Of a stretch of DNA of 64,000 nt, positions 27,801 to 34,656 are shown piece after piece. Source of the stretch: CALJFL01 sp039964455. GTDB lineage: Bacteria; Pseudomonadota; Gammaproteobacteria; Pseudomonadales; Halieaceae. The DNA is taken from positions 186,001-250,000 of the forward strand of contig JBDVXK010000013.1 in the NCBI GenBank assembly GCA_039964455.1, in the 5' to 3' direction. The notes under the pieces were generated by a model. That model was not told the origin of the DNA, searched no databases, and was given only the letters and a program-made list of their open reading frames with translations. Within the stretch, counting starts at the first letter, position 1. Every line of letters begins with the position of its first letter. A program made the position numbers and the translations under genes.

Positions 27801-28044
27801 GGGGGAATCCTACAGCTGCGTGTTCTCTACGAGTTTGTCGGGAATACTTGGCGAAACCCACCTCGATGAGGTCACCGCAACCGGGGTGTCCGATGACGGA
27901 GAGCCTGTGGCATCACGCGCTAATGCTATCGTGGTGTTCGTTGGGATGGTGCAGTCTATTCCCGCCTTGGGCCAGGCGGGCCTACTATCTCTTACGGTGC
28001 TTATAGGCTGGCTGGGCTGGCGCAGGCTGCGACGACACCAGTAA
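24817..28044 (+). CDS. Giant surface repeat protein B: seven DUF11-like domains, IPTL-CTERM-like tail
   Basis: The 1075-residue secreted protein is a paralogue of the upstream gene product. Both start with a signal peptide and a Cys-containing domain that includes a near-identical FFVG...GGASCTF region. This one lacks SdrD_B domains and instead carries seven DUF11-like units of about 115-125 residues, each opening like LEVTKRATP and most with an EPGG phrase and a pair of cysteines. The C terminus, SIPALGQAGLLSLTVLIGWL then GWRRLRRH, is a good match to IPTL-CTERM architecture: signature, one transmembrane helix, Arg cluster. ATG at 24817 is chosen over GTG at 24814 because AGGA has better spacing. 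Likely surface anchored or exported through a sorting step; function unknown. Confidence 0.82.
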   Translation: MKIQGRLFVLLSAVCSFGMHASPAHAQIYGASCPAGIDINDCVANDLQPTGTIIINGPSECNEGDIFSATVRILFSDGGGANERYTVGFFVGENGEPAVGGASCTFDSLQPVVLPPDDNPLGGPYPELSGDSCGDISKREPTFKDISLNAIECKDDDGDGNVDISYVLSWENNAKNTDCDNPLDPLQFEPNPPKCRSDLEYDLPIAVEDPPSIEVAKGAFPSQVEEPGGLVRFAITVLNTSPEPTDPVEIVSFIDRVDGGPPQDVNGLLDCVVPFFLAPGESKTCYFESPVNGVSGDVVTDTITVAGRDDEGQGVEDSDSAQVQIIAPDLPPPPGDLRLVKFASPTEIDEPGGTVQYDVLIANVSPTPVELESLEDDLYGDLNGKGSCVLPQTLSGVNSLYFCAFKEQVTGQPGDRITDTIVVSGTDGLPARNALTAQDSATVTIDNVGSNILVTKIANPEALPEPGGAVAYTLAIQNTSPVDNVTINRIFDSLAFIKTGVGLPVGCSEGQTLAPDQSYECTYTLDVEGDSGDSVTNVVEVSGRDDDGRLAFDIDAASVFIVGQPPQLEVVKRAVPSFLPEAGGEVTYIVAIQNNSTSTDPVTITGLTDSVDGAMPVSLDGMGTCSLDPPIVLQPAPGANSFYICSFPQTLGAGTVGDTVMDEIEATGIDDEGTPASATAQETVTYIGSAIPDLELAVAKIASPTEVPEPGDQVTFSVFIANTSDPNTPAPNLTLRELDDSIYGDLFVPGKGDCSALKDTVLVPATSALDVARCSFTENVTGTANQTVTNVIIATAEDASNNEVIGSDDATVTIVDVPASLEVTKRATPVTVIEPGEDVTFDILVFNTSPADRLLLTSLVDNVHGDLLNNGLCPPPPTLFPGRDPYRCKFTVFVGGEPGFEERNTVLAIAEDDEGKSVEGNAQATVTVIGTAPSILTTKTANPTSVPATGGLVSFTFTTTNTSDADVVTLDTLQDNVFGDLNGQGSCSVPQVLAPGESYSCVFSTSLSGILGETHLDEVTATGVSDDGEPVASRANAIVVFVGMVQSIPALGQAGLLSLTVLIGWLGWRRLRRHQ
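25450..27954 (+). repeat. Seven tandem DUF11-like units in surface protein B
   Basis: Units begin at 25450, 25822, 26167, 26515, 26893, 27274 and 27616, each 342 to 381 bases long. All keep a hydrophobic-Lys opening, most an EPGG-type turn, all an Asn-Thr/Val-Ser or N-N-S turn, and two Cys separated by 12 to 24 residues. Confidence 0.85.
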
Positions 28045-28060
28045 GCATTTACTTGGTGTC
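28034..28060. repeat. Inverted repeat overlapping the stop codon of surface protein B
   Basis: A 7-bp stem (28034-28040 with 28054-28060) extends by four pairs (28041-28044 with 28049-28052) around one bulged T, with loop GCAT. It contains the TAA stop and has no following T-run. It may stabilise the 3' end of the long messenger. Confidence 0.4.
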
Positions 28061-28117
28061 ATCGCCGCTGCTTGATTGGAGGTCTCCAGCGATAGGCATC
28101 GATTGCCTACGAGCCAC

Positions 28118-29302
28118 TTAGAACGCTGGTATATCCGTCTGCGTACGACCGAGTATCAGCGCGTGCACATCGTGGGTGCCCTCGTAGGTGTTCACCACTT
28201 CCAGGTTCACCATGTGGCGCATCACCGGATACTCGTCGGAGATACCATTACCACCCAACATGTCCCGCGCCTGGCGGGCAATCTGCAGCGACTTGCCACA
28301 GGAATTGCGCTTGATCAGGGAAATCAGCTCAGGAGCAATCTCCCCTGCGTCCATAAGTACACCGGCGCGATGACACCCCTGCAGGCCCAGACTAATCTCG
28401 GTCTGCATATCAGCCAGCTTTAACTGAATCAGTTGGTTGGCTGCCAGCGGTCGCCCGAACTGCTTACGCTCCATGGTGTAATCACGGGCCGCATGCCAGC
28501 AGGCCTCGGCGGCGCCTAGCGCTCCCCAGGCAATGCCATAGCGCGCGTTGTTAAGGCAACCGAACGGGCCTTTGAGCCCTTCAACGTTGGGCATCAGCTG
28601 CTCTTCGCCAACAAAGACTTCATCCATCACAATCTCGCCGGTGATAGAAGCGCGCAGGGCGAGCTTGCCTTCAATCTTCGGAGCGCTAAGCCCCTTCATT
28701 CCTTTCTCCAGAATGAAGCCGCGAATTTTACCGTCGTCGGTCTTCGCCCACACCACAAACACATCGGCAATGGGGCTGTTGCTGATCCACATCTTGGCGC
28801 CGGAAATGCTGTAGCCGCCCTCCACGCTTCTCGCGCGGGTTACCATGCCACCCGGATCGGAGCCATGATCAGGCTCGGTCAGGCCGAAACAGCCAATCCA
28901 CTCACCGGTTGCCAGCTTGGGTAGGTACTTCTCTCGCTGTGCCTCGTTGCCATAGGCATAGATGGGGTACATCACCAGCGAAGACTGTACGCTCATCATC
29001 GAGCGATAGCCTGAATCCACGCGCTCCACTTCCCTGGCGACCAGCCCGTAGCAGATGTAGTCGACCCCCGGGCAACCGTAGCCATCGATGGTCGAGCCCA
29101 GCAAGCCCAGCTCACCCATCTCGGTGAAAATCGCCGCATCGGTTTCCTCACGCCTGAAAGCTTCCTGCACCCGCGGTGCCAGCTTGTCCTGGGCGTACTG
29201 GCGAGCACTGTCACGCACCATGCGCTGCTCATCGGTCAGTTGTTGATCCAGCAGGAACGGATCCTGCCAGTTGAGTTTCTGCCAGCTCTTGCCTTTGCTC
29301 AT
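28118..29302 (-). CDS. gcdH: Glutaryl-CoA dehydrogenase
   Basis: GcdH oxidises and decarboxylates glutaryl-CoA to crotonyl-CoA in lysine and tryptophan breakdown, passing electrons to electron-transfer flavoprotein. The 394-residue protein is close to mammalian and bacterial GCDH throughout: VDSGYRSMMSVQSSLVM with the substrate-binding Arg100, CFGLTEPDHGSDPGGM, NNARYGIAWG, RDMLGGNGISDEY, and the catalytic base Glu374 in NTYEGTHD. Gene order, divergent from a LysR regulator across an AT-rich 108-base gap, is the familiar gcdH-gcdR arrangement. No CoA-transferase gene (gcdG) accompanies it. Confidence 0.96.
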   Translation of the reverse strand: MSKGKSWQKLNWQDPFLLDQQLTDEQRMVRDSARQYAQDKLAPRVQEAFRREETDAAIFTEMGELGLLGSTIDGYGCPGVDYICYGLVAREVERVDSGYRSMMSVQSSLVMYPIYAYGNEAQREKYLPKLATGEWIGCFGLTEPDHGSDPGGMVTRARSVEGGYSISGAKMWISNSPIADVFVVWAKTDDGKIRGFILEKGMKGLSAPKIEGKLALRASITGEIVMDEVFVGEEQLMPNVEGLKGPFGCLNNARYGIAWGALGAAEACWHAARDYTMERKQFGRPLAANQLIQLKLADMQTEISLGLQGCHRAGVLMDAGEIAPELISLIKRNSCGKSLQIARQARDMLGGNGISDEYPVMRHMVNLEVVNTYEGTHDVHALILGRTQTDIPAF

Positions 29303-29344
29303 CGGTCGTGACCTGCGGAAATTTTGAGGAGACGATACCGTAGC

Positions 29345-29410
29345 AAACTACATTTTATTAATAAAATATATGTTTTATATATTTCCTATATATATTATAT
29401 ATTTATAGCT
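29345..29410. promoter_or_regulatory. AT-rich divergent promoter/operator between gcdH and its LysR regulator
   Basis: From 29351 to 29410 only six of 60 bases are G or C. It contains a perfect 14-bp palindrome, TTTTATTAATAAAA, at 29353-29366, with an internal T-N11-A of the kind LysR proteins bind. A second loose symmetric element (AAATATAT with ATATATTT) lies just right of it. This is probably the shared control region. Confidence 0.65.
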
Positions 29411-30283
29411 ATGGACCTGCGAAAACTGGAAATCTTTACCCGCGTCGCCCGACTGAACAGCTTCAGTCGCGCCGCCGAAGACCTGCATATGGCTCAACCA
29501 GCCGTCAGCATCGCCGTGCGCAAGCTGGAAGAATCACTGGGAGTCACCCTGCTCGACCGTTCCGGTCGCCAGGTCAAGCTCACCGCAGAGGGTGAGGCCG
29601 TGCTGGCACGGGCGGATGTTATTTTGCGCGAAACCGAAGAGCTACTGCGCACCAGCGACGCCATGGGCCAACTGCTTACCGGTGAACTGAATATCGCCTG
29701 CCCCTCTATGCTCGCCACCTACTACCTGCCTGACGTGCTGGCCGAATTTCTTATCGATCACGAAGGGTTGAAAGCCGCCGTCACCCAGGCGGGTACCACG
29801 CGCGTAGAGCAGATGCTGCTGGATGACCAGGTCGAGATTGGCGTTACCAGCGGTAGCATGAGAGACGATGAGCTGGAGCTGTTGCCGCTGGTGCAGGAAG
29901 AAATGGTGCTTTGCGTTGCACAAACACATCCCTGGGCGAGCAAAAAACAGATCGACATTGAGGAGCTGGCCAATGTGCCTATGGCAATCTACGAGAGCGG
30001 CTACTTCATTCGCGCCAAGTTTAATCAGCTTTGCCAGCAGGCCGGGATAGAACCCAGCTTCCGGGTACAAACGAACTTCCTGCCACTGATCATCCGCATG
30101 GTCAGGCAGGGCCTTGGGGTCACGGTGGGTCTCAAGATGATGGTCGAGCAAGAGCCAGGCATTGTCGGTATCGGCATTGCCGCCGATACTCGAATAGATA
30201 TGGCCCTGGCAAAGCGGCGCGGCAGAGTGATCTCGGGTGCCAATCAAGCCTTTTTGGATTGGGCCGCATTCAAGTTATCATGA
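29411..30283 (+). CDS. LysR-family regulator, probable GcdR
   Basis: The 290-residue LysR-type activator opens with the canonical winged-helix domain (MDLRKLEIFTRVARLNSFSRAAEDLHMAQPAVSIAVRKLEE) and has the usual effector-binding domain. The ATG at 29411 is the normal LysR start; an upstream in-frame start at 29324 would run through the AT-rich operator. Divergent placement next to gcdH argues that it controls glutaryl-CoA oxidation, sensing glutarate or a derivative (family knowledge plus inference). A LuxR-type gene follows 36 bases downstream. Confidence 0.88.
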   Translation: MDLRKLEIFTRVARLNSFSRAAEDLHMAQPAVSIAVRKLEESLGVTLLDRSGRQVKLTAEGEAVLARADVILRETEELLRTSDAMGQLLTGELNIACPSMLATYYLPDVLAEFLIDHEGLKAAVTQAGTTRVEQMLLDDQVEIGVTSGSMRDDELELLPLVQEEMVLCVAQTHPWASKKQIDIEELANVPMAIYESGYFIRAKFNQLCQQAGIEPSFRVQTNFLPLIIRMVRQGLGVTVGLKMMVEQEPGIVGIGIAADTRIDMALAKRRGRVISGANQAFLDWAAFKLS

Positions 30284-30319
30284 CGGGCCAGGCCAAACCC
30301 AGAGAGCCATCAATACGCC

Positions 30320-31144
30320 ATGCCAGCACTCGCGCAATTCAGCCACCACTTGGCAAGTCTGCTGCCACAAATAGGAAGTAGTGAATTCCCGGCAGGTCTT
30401 GTGGCCACTCTAAAAGCGCTGGTGCCTGTCGATGATGCCAGCATCCTCTTATATCCACCCAAAGCAATGCCCGTCATAGAACATTTTGAGGTTCCCGCAA
30501 AAACCTCTACTCTTGACCGTTTCGTTAAAGGTCCTTTCCTGCTGGACCCCTACTATCTTGCCGCCGATCGGGACAAACGATTCGGCGTGTTTCGCCTGCG
30601 CGATCTTTCGCCCACCGGTTTCAAGGATAGCGAGTACTACAAGACCTGGTACCGCAATTGTGGTTACCAGGACGAGTGTGGCTACCTTATCGCCCTGCCG
30701 GCGGGTGGGTTCGTCAATATCGCGCTGGGCAAGACTCGGCCCCGTGCTACATTCACCAAGGCGCAGCTAGTCATTTTAGAGGCGATTGGACCGGCCGTGG
30801 AGGCACTGTGCAAACAGCATTGGACCGCGCATGAATCGTCGGCTTCGTCCGAACAACTGCGAGCGCAACTCCATAGCGCCCTGAACGCCTTTGGCAGCAG
30901 CCTGCTCACCGAGAGGGAAACCCAGGTGATCAATCTCGTATTGCATGGCCACAGCACCAAGACTGTCGCGGAGAAACTCTCCATTTCGATGGAAACCGTT
31001 AAGCTGCACCGCAAACATGCCTACGCAAAACTGGAAGTCAGTTCTCAAGCCGAGTTATTTTATCTGTTCCTCGACTCGGTCATGAGCGCACGAAACTACG
31101 AAGGCGGCGATACGCTGGTAGCTTATATGCAGCCACCGCAATAA
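30320..31144 (+). CDS. LuxR-family transcriptional regulator with a GAF-like N-terminal domain
   Basis: The 274-residue protein ends in a LuxR/NarL-type helix-turn-helix: LTERETQVINLVLHGHSTKTVAEKLSISMETVKLHRKHAYAKL (about 196-240). The N-terminal part (about 15-165) looks like a GAF-type sensor (DDASILLYPP, a DSEYYKTWY segment, DECGYLIAL) rather than a receiver domain, so a phosphorylation-independent ligand input is likely. It follows the LysR gene by 36 bases and precedes an NhaC-type antiporter by 24. This LysR-LuxR-transporter order suggests co-regulation. Confidence 0.85.
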   Translation: MPALAQFSHHLASLLPQIGSSEFPAGLVATLKALVPVDDASILLYPPKAMPVIEHFEVPAKTSTLDRFVKGPFLLDPYYLAADRDKRFGVFRLRDLSPTGFKDSEYYKTWYRNCGYQDECGYLIALPAGGFVNIALGKTRPRATFTKAQLVILEAIGPAVEALCKQHWTAHESSASSEQLRAQLHSALNAFGSSLLTERETQVINLVLHGHSTKTVAEKLSISMETVKLHRKHAYAKLEVSSQAELFYLFLDSVMSARNYEGGDTLVAYMQPPQ

Positions 31145-31168
31145 TTGTCTTAGTGAGGGGGCCACACC

Positions 31169-32527
31169 TTGGAAAGTTACGGGGCAATTAGCCTGATCCC
31201 TGTCATCGTCGTGCTTACGGTGGCTATCATCACCCATCGCACCATCGCCGCAGTAACCGCTGGTGCACTGGTCGCATTCCTTATTGCTGATGGCATAGGC
31301 TTCATTGGCAGTTTATCGGAAGCGCTGTTGACGGTTATGCAGGATGAAAACACCGGCTGGGTGTTAATGGTCTGCGGTCTGTACGGGAGTTTTATCGCAC
31401 TGCTGGTGCGCGCAGGAGGTGCGCAGGCATTTGGCAACCTGGTTACCCGACGCGTCAGTAGCAAGCGCGGCAGCCTGCTCTGGACCTGGGCTCTAGGCCT
31501 GGTCATTTTTCTGGACGACTATCTCAATGCCCTAACCGTCAGTTCATCAATGAAAAAGGTCACTGACAAATACAAAACCTCGCGGGAAATGCTTTCCTAT
31601 GTTGTGGATTCGACAGCAGCGCCAACCTGCCTGATTATTCCAATTTCTACATGGGCCGTTTACTTCGCCGGTTTGCTGGAAAAAAACGGTGTCGCCGCCG
31701 AGGGTGAGGGCATCAATCTTTTCATCCAGTCCATTCCCTACATGTTCTACCCGTTTGTGGCGCTGGCCATCGTGCCGCTGGTTATTATGGGCGTCATTCC
31801 ATTGTTTGGCACAATGAAGCAGGCAGAACTACGTGCCGAGACCACCGGCGAGTTGCAGCCACCGGGCACTTCTATGGACATCGAAATGGCAGAGCCCTAT
31901 CACGAAGGTGACAGCAGCGCGTCCAGCCCCTCCCTGTTTTTTGTCCCTTTATTTGTGTTGATACTGGTTACCGTCCTGTCCGATATTGATCTGTTGATTG
32001 GGGTGATAGCGGCGATCCTGGTGACCATGGTGCAATACCTGGTGACCCGCACTCTTACACTCTATGAAATGTTTGATACGGTTATGGAAGGTCTGAAGAC
32101 GATGCTGCCGGTGCTGTGTATTCTGGTCGCCGTATTCACCTTCATTGAGGCCAATAATGCCCTGGGGTTCACTGAATACGTTATCTCATCGGTATCGCCT
32201 TATATGACACCCGGCATGCTGCCCGTGTTGACCTTCATCACCATGGCCTTTGTATCTTTCACCACAGGTTCAAATTGGGGGGTGTTCGCGATCGCAATTC
32301 CGGTGGTGTTTCCACTGGCGGTAGAACTGGATGTAAGTATCCCGCTGATGGCGGGTGCCTTATTTTCTGCCAGTGGCTTTGGTAGCCAGGCCTGCTTTTA
32401 CAGTGATTCCACCGTGCTAGCAGCCCAGGGTAGCGGCTGCCCGTCCTATGAGCACGCCCTATCGCAGTTGCCATATGCGCTATTGGGCGGAAGCATTGCC
32501 GCTATCGGTTTCCTGTTGATTAGTTAA
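31169..32527 (+). CDS. NhaC-family Na+/H+ antiporter-type transporter (TTG start)
   Basis: The 452-residue polytopic membrane protein belongs to the NhaC superfamily, which contains sodium/proton antiporters and carboxylate or amino-acid exchangers. Diagnostic segments are FLDDYLNALTVSSSMKKVTD and VDSTAAPTCLIIPISTWA, and the C-terminal FTTGSNWGVFAIAIP. The start is TTG, set by GAGGGG nine bases upstream. It follows the LuxR gene closely and overlaps the 3' end of the convergent amidohydrolase gene by eight bases. Given the gcdH context it may carry a dicarboxylate or amino acid rather than only sodium (inference). Confidence 0.85.
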   Translation: MESYGAISLIPVIVVLTVAIITHRTIAAVTAGALVAFLIADGIGFIGSLSEALLTVMQDENTGWVLMVCGLYGSFIALLVRAGGAQAFGNLVTRRVSSKRGSLLWTWALGLVIFLDDYLNALTVSSSMKKVTDKYKTSREMLSYVVDSTAAPTCLIIPISTWAVYFAGLLEKNGVAAEGEGINLFIQSIPYMFYPFVALAIVPLVIMGVIPLFGTMKQAELRAETTGELQPPGTSMDIEMAEPYHEGDSSASSPSLFFVPLFVLILVTVLSDIDLLIGVIAAILVTMVQYLVTRTLTLYEMFDTVMEGLKTMLPVLCILVAVFTFIEANNALGFTEYVISSVSPYMTPGMLPVLTFITMAFVSFTTGSNWGVFAIAIPVVFPLAVELDVSIPLMAGALFSASGFGSQACFYSDSTVLAAQGSGCPSYEHALSQLPYALLGGSIAAIGFLLIS

Positions 32528-34553
32528 TCGCAGGCGTCGCTTCCGTGCCCGCTGCACTGTACACCAGCTTGCCATCGATATAAGTGGCTTCGACTCGCGT
32601 ACGACAATGCTCCGCCAACCAGTAATCACAGATTGTATGCGCCGCCGCAGTGTAGTCCCGCATGGGGCCCTGCACGCCAAGTGTATGCGCCGCGGCAATG
32701 ATATCGTGATTGATAATTACGACGTCCGCCTTCTTGCCCACCTCGAGCGAGCCAGTCAGCTGCTCCTGACGCAACGCCCGAGCGCCATTGATCGTGTAGG
32801 CATCCAGCAGGTCTTCAATTTTGAGCCGCTCACTACGATTGAAGCTCGCCCAATACCGGTCGGCAGGGTCTGTTGAACCTGGCGCCTGCACCCACTCGCC
32901 ACGCAGCAAGCCATACATAATGTCGGTAAAAGGACGCGGCAACGCACCATCGACAGGCGCATCGCTACCGGCGCTCACCAGTGCGCCGGCATCCATGATG
33001 CGCTTGATCGGATAAAGATTTTCAATATAAGCAGAATCCTGGCGGTAAAGTTCTTTAAGATCATTCACGTTGCGCGTTTCACTCACGTAGGGAATCACTG
33101 TTTTGTCATAATCATGCCAAGGGGCAAGCCATGACATGCTTGGCGTAATAAATGCGCCAAGCGCACCAAAACGCTCAGTATCCTCAGGGCTTACCTGCTG
33201 GAAGTGCGCAATATTGTGCGGTAAGGACGAGCCTGTGTTAGCTGCTCTGGCTGCGGCTATTGCATCCAGCGACAGGGTCACAGCACGGTCGCCAAGCGCG
33301 TGGAAATGCACTGTCAAATCCGCTTTATCCAAGGCCACAACAGCATCTTTCAAGTCGGCTTCTGACAGTTCCAGTATGCCGTAGTTAAACTGCGGACCAT
33401 CACAGGGCGACTCTTGAGCAGAACAATCCTGACGACGCAGCTTGTACTTGGTGCGACCACGCTCATCCCATTCAACTTTCAGGTAATGATCGTAAAGCGC
33501 TGCTGTCTGCGTGGGAAATTCAATCACGCCATCCAGCATCACCTTTACTCCCTCTACCCGCAGCATGGGCAGGGGTTGCAGCTCCCGGCGCACTCTCTCT
33601 ACCTCCGCCAACAGGGTTGGCAACATCAGACGACCCTGGTCATCCATGTGCCGATCCCGCGAGATGGCAAGCGCTAACGACATTCTCACCTGCAGAGCAC
33701 CCTGCTCCGCGAGGGCTCTGAAAACCGCCACATCCCGGGGTTTGGCCCAGGCTTCCTGAGCGGAGGTCACGCCTGCCGAGAAAAAATACTCGTTGATTTC
33801 ATCGGCACGAGCTACCAAAGAGGACACGCTTTCCCTGTCGTAATCGAACAGGTCATAAGCCCCGGCATCCTTGATAATGCCTGTTGGTTCACCGTCTGAA
33901 TCAAGCTGGAAATACTCGCGATACCCTGCGAGTTCGGCTTGCAGGGTCTTGCCATTAACAGGGATATGTCGGCCATGCAGTGTCGCGCCATGAGCCAGTG
34001 CGTAGTCATTGGCGGCATACACATGCCCATCGGAGCCTGTCAGAAAAATAATATGTCTGTCACTAACCTTATTCAGGCCCTCTCTTACACTGGCATAGGC
34101 TCCGAGAAATTCAGCAGAGTCGGCGCCGTAGCCATTAAAATCCCAGGCGGTGATCCAACCACCTGGCTTGGGAGCCTTTTCGCCAAGACCAGCAATGCAC
34201 GATTGCAGTTCCGCTACCAACTCAGACAAGCTGAATGTGTTTTGCTCGGGCAAATCGCAGGTATGCTTTTCTAATGCCAATACCGGGTGAAGGTGAACAT
34301 CATGCAGACCCGGTAGCGCCATTTTCCCCTTAATATCGATCACTCGGGTACTTTCGCCAATCAAAAGGCGGACGCCCTCGGAACTACCGGCATAAATAAT
34401 CTGATCCCCGCGTATAGCGACCGCCTCGACCGATTCTTGCCGCGGATTGGCCGTATAAATAGTTCCGTTCCAGATCACGATATCGGCCAACTCTTCCGCC
34501 TGGGCAAAAGAAAGGGAGAGCAGAAATACCGGCAGAAGAAGAATCCATTTCAT
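32520..34553 (-). CDS. Secreted metal-dependent amidohydrolase, YtcJ-like
   Basis: The 677-residue protein has a signal peptide (MKWILLLPVFLLSLSFAQA) and a full amidohydrolase-superfamily barrel: the N-terminal beta-sandwich segment with VIWNGTIYTANP, the metal-binding DVHLHP motif, VHFHALGDRAV carrying further His ligands, and SAGSDAPV near the end with the conserved Asp. This layout is the YtcJ/LAF3-type amidohydrolase family, whose substrates are mostly unknown. Export to the periplasm is predicted. It is separated from the upstream TonB receptor gene by a strong terminator. Confidence 0.87.
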   Translation of the reverse strand: MKWILLLPVFLLSLSFAQAEELADIVIWNGTIYTANPRQESVEAVAIRGDQIIYAGSSEGVRLLIGESTRVIDIKGKMALPGLHDVHLHPVLALEKHTCDLPEQNTFSLSELVAELQSCIAGLGEKAPKPGGWITAWDFNGYGADSAEFLGAYASVREGLNKVSDRHIIFLTGSDGHVYAANDYALAHGATLHGRHIPVNGKTLQAELAGYREYFQLDSDGEPTGIIKDAGAYDLFDYDRESVSSLVARADEINEYFFSAGVTSAQEAWAKPRDVAVFRALAEQGALQVRMSLALAISRDRHMDDQGRLMLPTLLAEVERVRRELQPLPMLRVEGVKVMLDGVIEFPTQTAALYDHYLKVEWDERGRTKYKLRRQDCSAQESPCDGPQFNYGILELSEADLKDAVVALDKADLTVHFHALGDRAVTLSLDAIAAARAANTGSSLPHNIAHFQQVSPEDTERFGALGAFITPSMSWLAPWHDYDKTVIPYVSETRNVNDLKELYRQDSAYIENLYPIKRIMDAGALVSAGSDAPVDGALPRPFTDIMYGLLRGEWVQAPGSTDPADRYWASFNRSERLKIEDLLDAYTINGARALRQEQLTGSLEVGKKADVVIINHDIIAAAHTLGVQGPMRDYTAAAHTICDYWLAEHCRTRVEATYIDGKLVYSAAGTEATPAIN

Positions 34554-34610
34554 ATTGCAAAGGTCCTCAAATTACTTGTCGAGCTCTCACCCCCAGGAGC
34601 AGGGCGACGC

Positions 34611-34643
34611 AAAAAAAAAGCGCTCCATAGGAGCGCCTTTTTA
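34611..34643 (-). terminator. Rho-independent terminator after the TonB-dependent receptor gene
   Basis: A 7-bp perfect stem (34620-34626 with 34630-34636) with a three-base loop is flanked by nine A on the left and by TTTTT on the right. Transcription on the minus strand meets the stem and then a run of nine U, and the flanks make it work in the other direction too. Confidence 0.9.
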
Positions 34644-34656
34644 TTTACGTTGAGAA

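Noticed and set aside
21267..28044. Phage or toxin origin of the large repeat genes
   Set aside because: No integrase, structural phage gene, toxin domain or immunity gene is nearby; signal peptides and sorting tails fit surface proteins.
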